Notes under the pieces: generated by a model
What the model was told of the DNA's origin: nothing
Seen by the model: only the letters and a program-made list of their open reading frames with translations
Database searches by the model: none
Shown: piece after piece, positions 61,942-64,000 of the stretch
Position numbering within the stretch: the first letter of the stretch is position 1
How the letters are laid out: each line of letters begins with the position of its first letter
Program-made: the position numbers and the translations under genes
NCBI RefSeq assembly: GCF_022346615.1
Contig: NZ_JAKRNS010000005.1
Coordinates: forward strand, 62,001-126,000
Direction of reading: 5' to 3'
From: Staphylococcus sp. ACRSN
Lineage (GTDB): Bacteria > Bacillota > Bacilli > Staphylococcales > Staphylococcaceae
Length of the DNA stretch: 64,000 nucleotides

Positions 61942-62766
61942 ATGGATCCATATAAAGTGCTAACTGAAGTGGTAAAGGAACGAAGTTTCACAAAAGCAGC
62001 TGAAAATTTATATACATCTCAACCTTCTGTAAGTAGAGATATCAAGCGTTTGGAGAATAAATATGAGATAAAGGTATTTGAGTTTAATCATTCAAAAATG
62101 AGCTTAACAAATGATGGGAAAAAGCTGTTTCGATATGCATTACAGAGAGCTCAAATGGAAGCTGAACTTTGGCATGATTTAAAAGAGGAGCATAATAAAG
62201 TAGCTGGTGAACTAACAATTGGTAGTAGTTACACATACGGGGAATATAAACTATCACAACATTTAACAGATTTAGTAACATGCTATCCAGATTTACGTAT
62301 TAATGTAAGATTAGATAATTCAGAAACGATGATTGAAAATATAAAAAATAATACAATTGATTTAGGGATAGTTGAAAAAGAAATTCAAGATCATATGATA
62401 AATACTTCACGAATTGCTAAAGATGAAATGGTTTTAATTCGGCGTAATATAAATGTAAGTAATGAAGATAGATGTTTTATTAGAGAACGAGGATCTGGAA
62501 CCCGAGTATATCAAGAAATAGGTTTGTCCCAATTGAAATTAAATCCATATTTAGTAGAAATAAATAATACTACACTAATCAAACATATGGTACATGCAGG
62601 TAATGGCTTTGCAATTGTTTCAAAATCAACACTAACGCCTACAGATTATAAAATTTTAGATATAACCCCATTAAATATAGAGCGTTATTTTTATCTATTG
62701 ACGCATAAAAATAAATATATTGATACTAATTTGAAAATTTTAATTGAGAATTTAGAGCATTCGTAA
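61942..62766 (+). CDS. LysR-family regulator of the YeiH-like gene
   Basis: A 274-residue LysR regulator: 'LTEVVKERSFTKAAENLYTSQPSVSRDIKRLENKYEIKVFE' is the winged helix-turn-helix and the rest a periplasmic-binding-protein-like effector domain ('AGELTIGSSYTYGEYKLSQHL'). It is 125 bases from and divergent to the YeiH-like gene, the usual arrangement for CysR/YeiE-type regulators. AGAGGTG stands upstream of ATG 61942. It is slightly shorter than the family average (about 290). Confidence 0.88.
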   Translation: MDPYKVLTEVVKERSFTKAAENLYTSQPSVSRDIKRLENKYEIKVFEFNHSKMSLTNDGKKLFRYALQRAQMEAELWHDLKEEHNKVAGELTIGSSYTYGEYKLSQHLTDLVTCYPDLRINVRLDNSETMIENIKNNTIDLGIVEKEIQDHMINTSRIAKDEMVLIRRNINVSNEDRCFIRERGSGTRVYQEIGLSQLKLNPYLVEINNTTLIKHMVHAGNGFAIVSKSTLTPTDYKILDITPLNIERYFYLLTHKNKYIDTNLKILIENLEHS

Positions 62767-62868
62767 ATGGTCGGATGTTAACTGTAATCTCACAAAATGA
62801 TTGATTAATATACGACAGAAAATAGAAGTGAATTTTTAGTTATATTTATTAATAATGGAGGCGTGAAA

Positions 62869-63753
62869 ATGGATTATAGATTATTAAAATATTTTAAGAC
62901 TATTGCCGAAGAAAAGAGTATTTCACGTGCTGCGAGTGTATTACATATCACACAACCAACATTAAGTAGACAATTGAAAGCGTTCGAAGATGAACTAGGA
63001 ACATCACTATTTTATAGAGAAAAAAAGGAACTACATTTAACGGATGCAGGACATTTTTTAAAAGATAGAGCTGATGAGATATTGCACTTAACAGAACAAA
63101 CTGAAAAAGAATTTACTACACATAAAGAATTATTATTTAGTGGCCATATTTCAATTGGATGTGTAGAAGCTGATAATTCAGATACGCTTGCATTAATTCT
63201 TGAAGAGCTCGTTACAGATTATCCTCAAGTTACTTTTACGATTTTTAGTGGAACGAGTCATGATATTACAGATAAATTAGACAAGGGATTATTAGATTTA
63301 GCTATTTTATTAGAGCCTACAACAACCAATAAATATGAAAAAATCCGATTACCTAGAAAGGAGCAGTGGGGACTACTTGTTCCTGAAAAGTCAACGTTAG
63401 CGAATAAGTCATATGTTGAACCGATTGACTTAACTTTTTCACCACTATTGTGTTCCGGGAGAAAAGAGATTCAAAATATGTTGGAAGCATGGTCTGGGAA
63501 TTATTTTAAAAATATTAAAATCATAGGAACGTATAATCTGATTTTTAATATTATACCGTTGGTTGATAATAAGGTGGCCAATGCATTAGCAATAAAAGGT
63601 TCAGGGACGGATTGGAATTCACAAGGCATCAAGTTTTTACCATTAAACCCACCGATTGAAACAGAGTGTATAGTTGCTTGGAAAAAGCAACGCGCATTAA
63701 CACCTGTGGTACATGAATTCATTAAAAGAATGAAATATGCTTTTGAGGCATAA
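62869..63753 (+). CDS. LysR-family regulator
   Basis: A 294-residue LysR protein with 'LLKYFKTIAEEKSISRAASVLHITQPTLSRQLKAFEDELG' and an effector domain ('SGHISIGCVEADNSDTLALILEEL', 'LLVPEKSTLAN'). ATG 62869 is preceded by GGAGGC at seven bases; GTG 62863 abuts that site. It resembles regulators of oxidative or aldo-keto-type enzyme genes. The decarboxylase-family gene downstream (63900) on the same strand, after a terminator, may be its target, though classic LysR targets are divergent. Confidence 0.85.
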   Translation: MDYRLLKYFKTIAEEKSISRAASVLHITQPTLSRQLKAFEDELGTSLFYREKKELHLTDAGHFLKDRADEILHLTEQTEKEFTTHKELLFSGHISIGCVEADNSDTLALILEELVTDYPQVTFTIFSGTSHDITDKLDKGLLDLAILLEPTTTNKYEKIRLPRKEQWGLLVPEKSTLANKSYVEPIDLTFSPLLCSGRKEIQNMLEAWSGNYFKNIKIIGTYNLIFNIIPLVDNKVANALAIKGSGTDWNSQGIKFLPLNPPIETECIVAWKKQRALTPVVHEFIKRMKYAFEA

Positions 63754-63785
63754 AAGTAAAACTATATAAGCATTGGTCAGAGATG

Positions 63786-63862
63786 AAAATGAGTCTTATG
63801 ATAATAACTGTACATTAAATGAGTTGGTTTATTCATGTAAGTTATTATAAGGCTCATTTTTT
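63786..63862 (+). terminator. terminator after the second LysR gene
   Basis: A long imperfect hairpin (arms about 63786-63809 and 63840-63862) with AATGAGTCTTAT against ATAAGGCTCATT and a T run at its end. Confidence 0.7.
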
Positions 63863-63899
63863 AATTATATAAAGCATTTATTGGTAGGAGGTATTTGTG

Positions 63900-64000
63900 G
63901 TGAAAAAACAAATAGCCGGAAGAGATAATTTGGGTGAATTTGCACCTCAATTTGCTGAATTGAATGACGATGTATTATTTGGTGAAGTGTGGTCGAGAGA
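63900..64000 (+). CDS. carboxymuconolactone decarboxylase family protein, N-terminal part
   Basis: The gene is cut by the window end. GTG 63900 lies seven bases after TAGGAGGT, and the frame 'KKQIAGRDNLGEFAPQFAEL' followed by 'NDDVLFGEVWSRE' has the opening of CMD-family proteins (AhpD-like fold). These are decarboxylases or peroxidase-like thiol enzymes; the catalytic part is outside the window. GTG 63897 is an alternative start one codon earlier. Confidence 0.75.
   Translation, partial: MKKQIAGRDNLGEFAPQFAELNDDVLFGEVWSR

Noticed and set aside
1..64000. Prophage, insertion sequence or genomic island
   Set aside because: No integrase, transposase, terminal inverted repeat or tRNA-flanked direct repeat was seen. 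The accessory operons look like ordinary chromosomal metabolism.

Overview
The window is AT-rich Gram-positive DNA from a Staphylococcus, most likely of the S. saprophyticus group. Pointers are a YSIRK/LPXTG surface protein with a Ser-Asp repeat stalk, a SceD-type cell-wall lytic protein behind a WalR-type box, a FemA-like peptidyl transferase, and above all an AraC regulator / GPH permease / GH2 beta-galactosidase set matching the lacR-lacP-lacH layout described in S. xylosus. No rRNA, tRNA, CRISPR array, prophage or transposase was seen. This is chromosomal, metabolism-rich sequence. Both edges cut a gene (NmrA-like at the left, carboxymuconolactone decarboxylase family at the right).

Layout. 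1-8 kb: a CsbD-like stress protein; a four-gene ABC transporter plus two-component operon (860-4153); two zinc-ribbon membrane proteins, one a PrsW-type protease; a lipoprotein. 8-14 kb: a LacI repressor divergent from a seven-gene sugar-acid operon (TIM-barrel isomerase, small protein, GntP-like permease, PfkB/KDG-type kinase, hexulose-6-phosphate synthase, phosphohexuloisomerase, KDPG-type aldolase), with a CcpA cre and two LacI operators at its promoter. 14-27 kb: TM2 protein, butanediol-type dehydrogenase, lacR/lacP/lacH, a MocR regulator divergent from an EamA exporter, a CPBP protease gene interrupted by one in-frame stop, a DUF4064-like membrane protein and an MFS permease. 27-34 kb: a secreted purple-acid-phosphatase-like enzyme, a lipoprotein, and a compact leftward operon of flavoprotein (Cys-rich tail), FeoB-like channel without a GTPase domain, dCTP deaminase and CobW-type metallochaperone, driven by a near-consensus promoter with a 33-bp palindrome at its start point. 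34-43 kb: a leftward oxidoreductase/epimerase/MFS operon with a cre inside its promoter, NiaR, a FemA-like transferase, an orphan HlyD-like adaptor and a decayed ABC ATPase remnant. 43-50 kb: a galactitol/sorbitol-type PTS operon (PRD regulator, IIA, IIB, IIC, two zinc dehydrogenases and an overlooked 49-residue protein). 50-64 kb: the 1484-residue surface protein, an alpha/alpha-toroid-like protein, a FadH-like reductase, a BstA/DinB-type protein, SceD, a MerR/SDR pair, a YeiH/LysR pair and a second LysR.

The theme is peripheral carbon use under catabolite control (four cre-like sites), with cell-surface functions and metal homeostasis. The most promising poorly described units are the flavoprotein-FeoB-like-Dcd-CobW operon and the sugar-acid operon that joins KDG-type enzymes to a RuMP enzyme pair.
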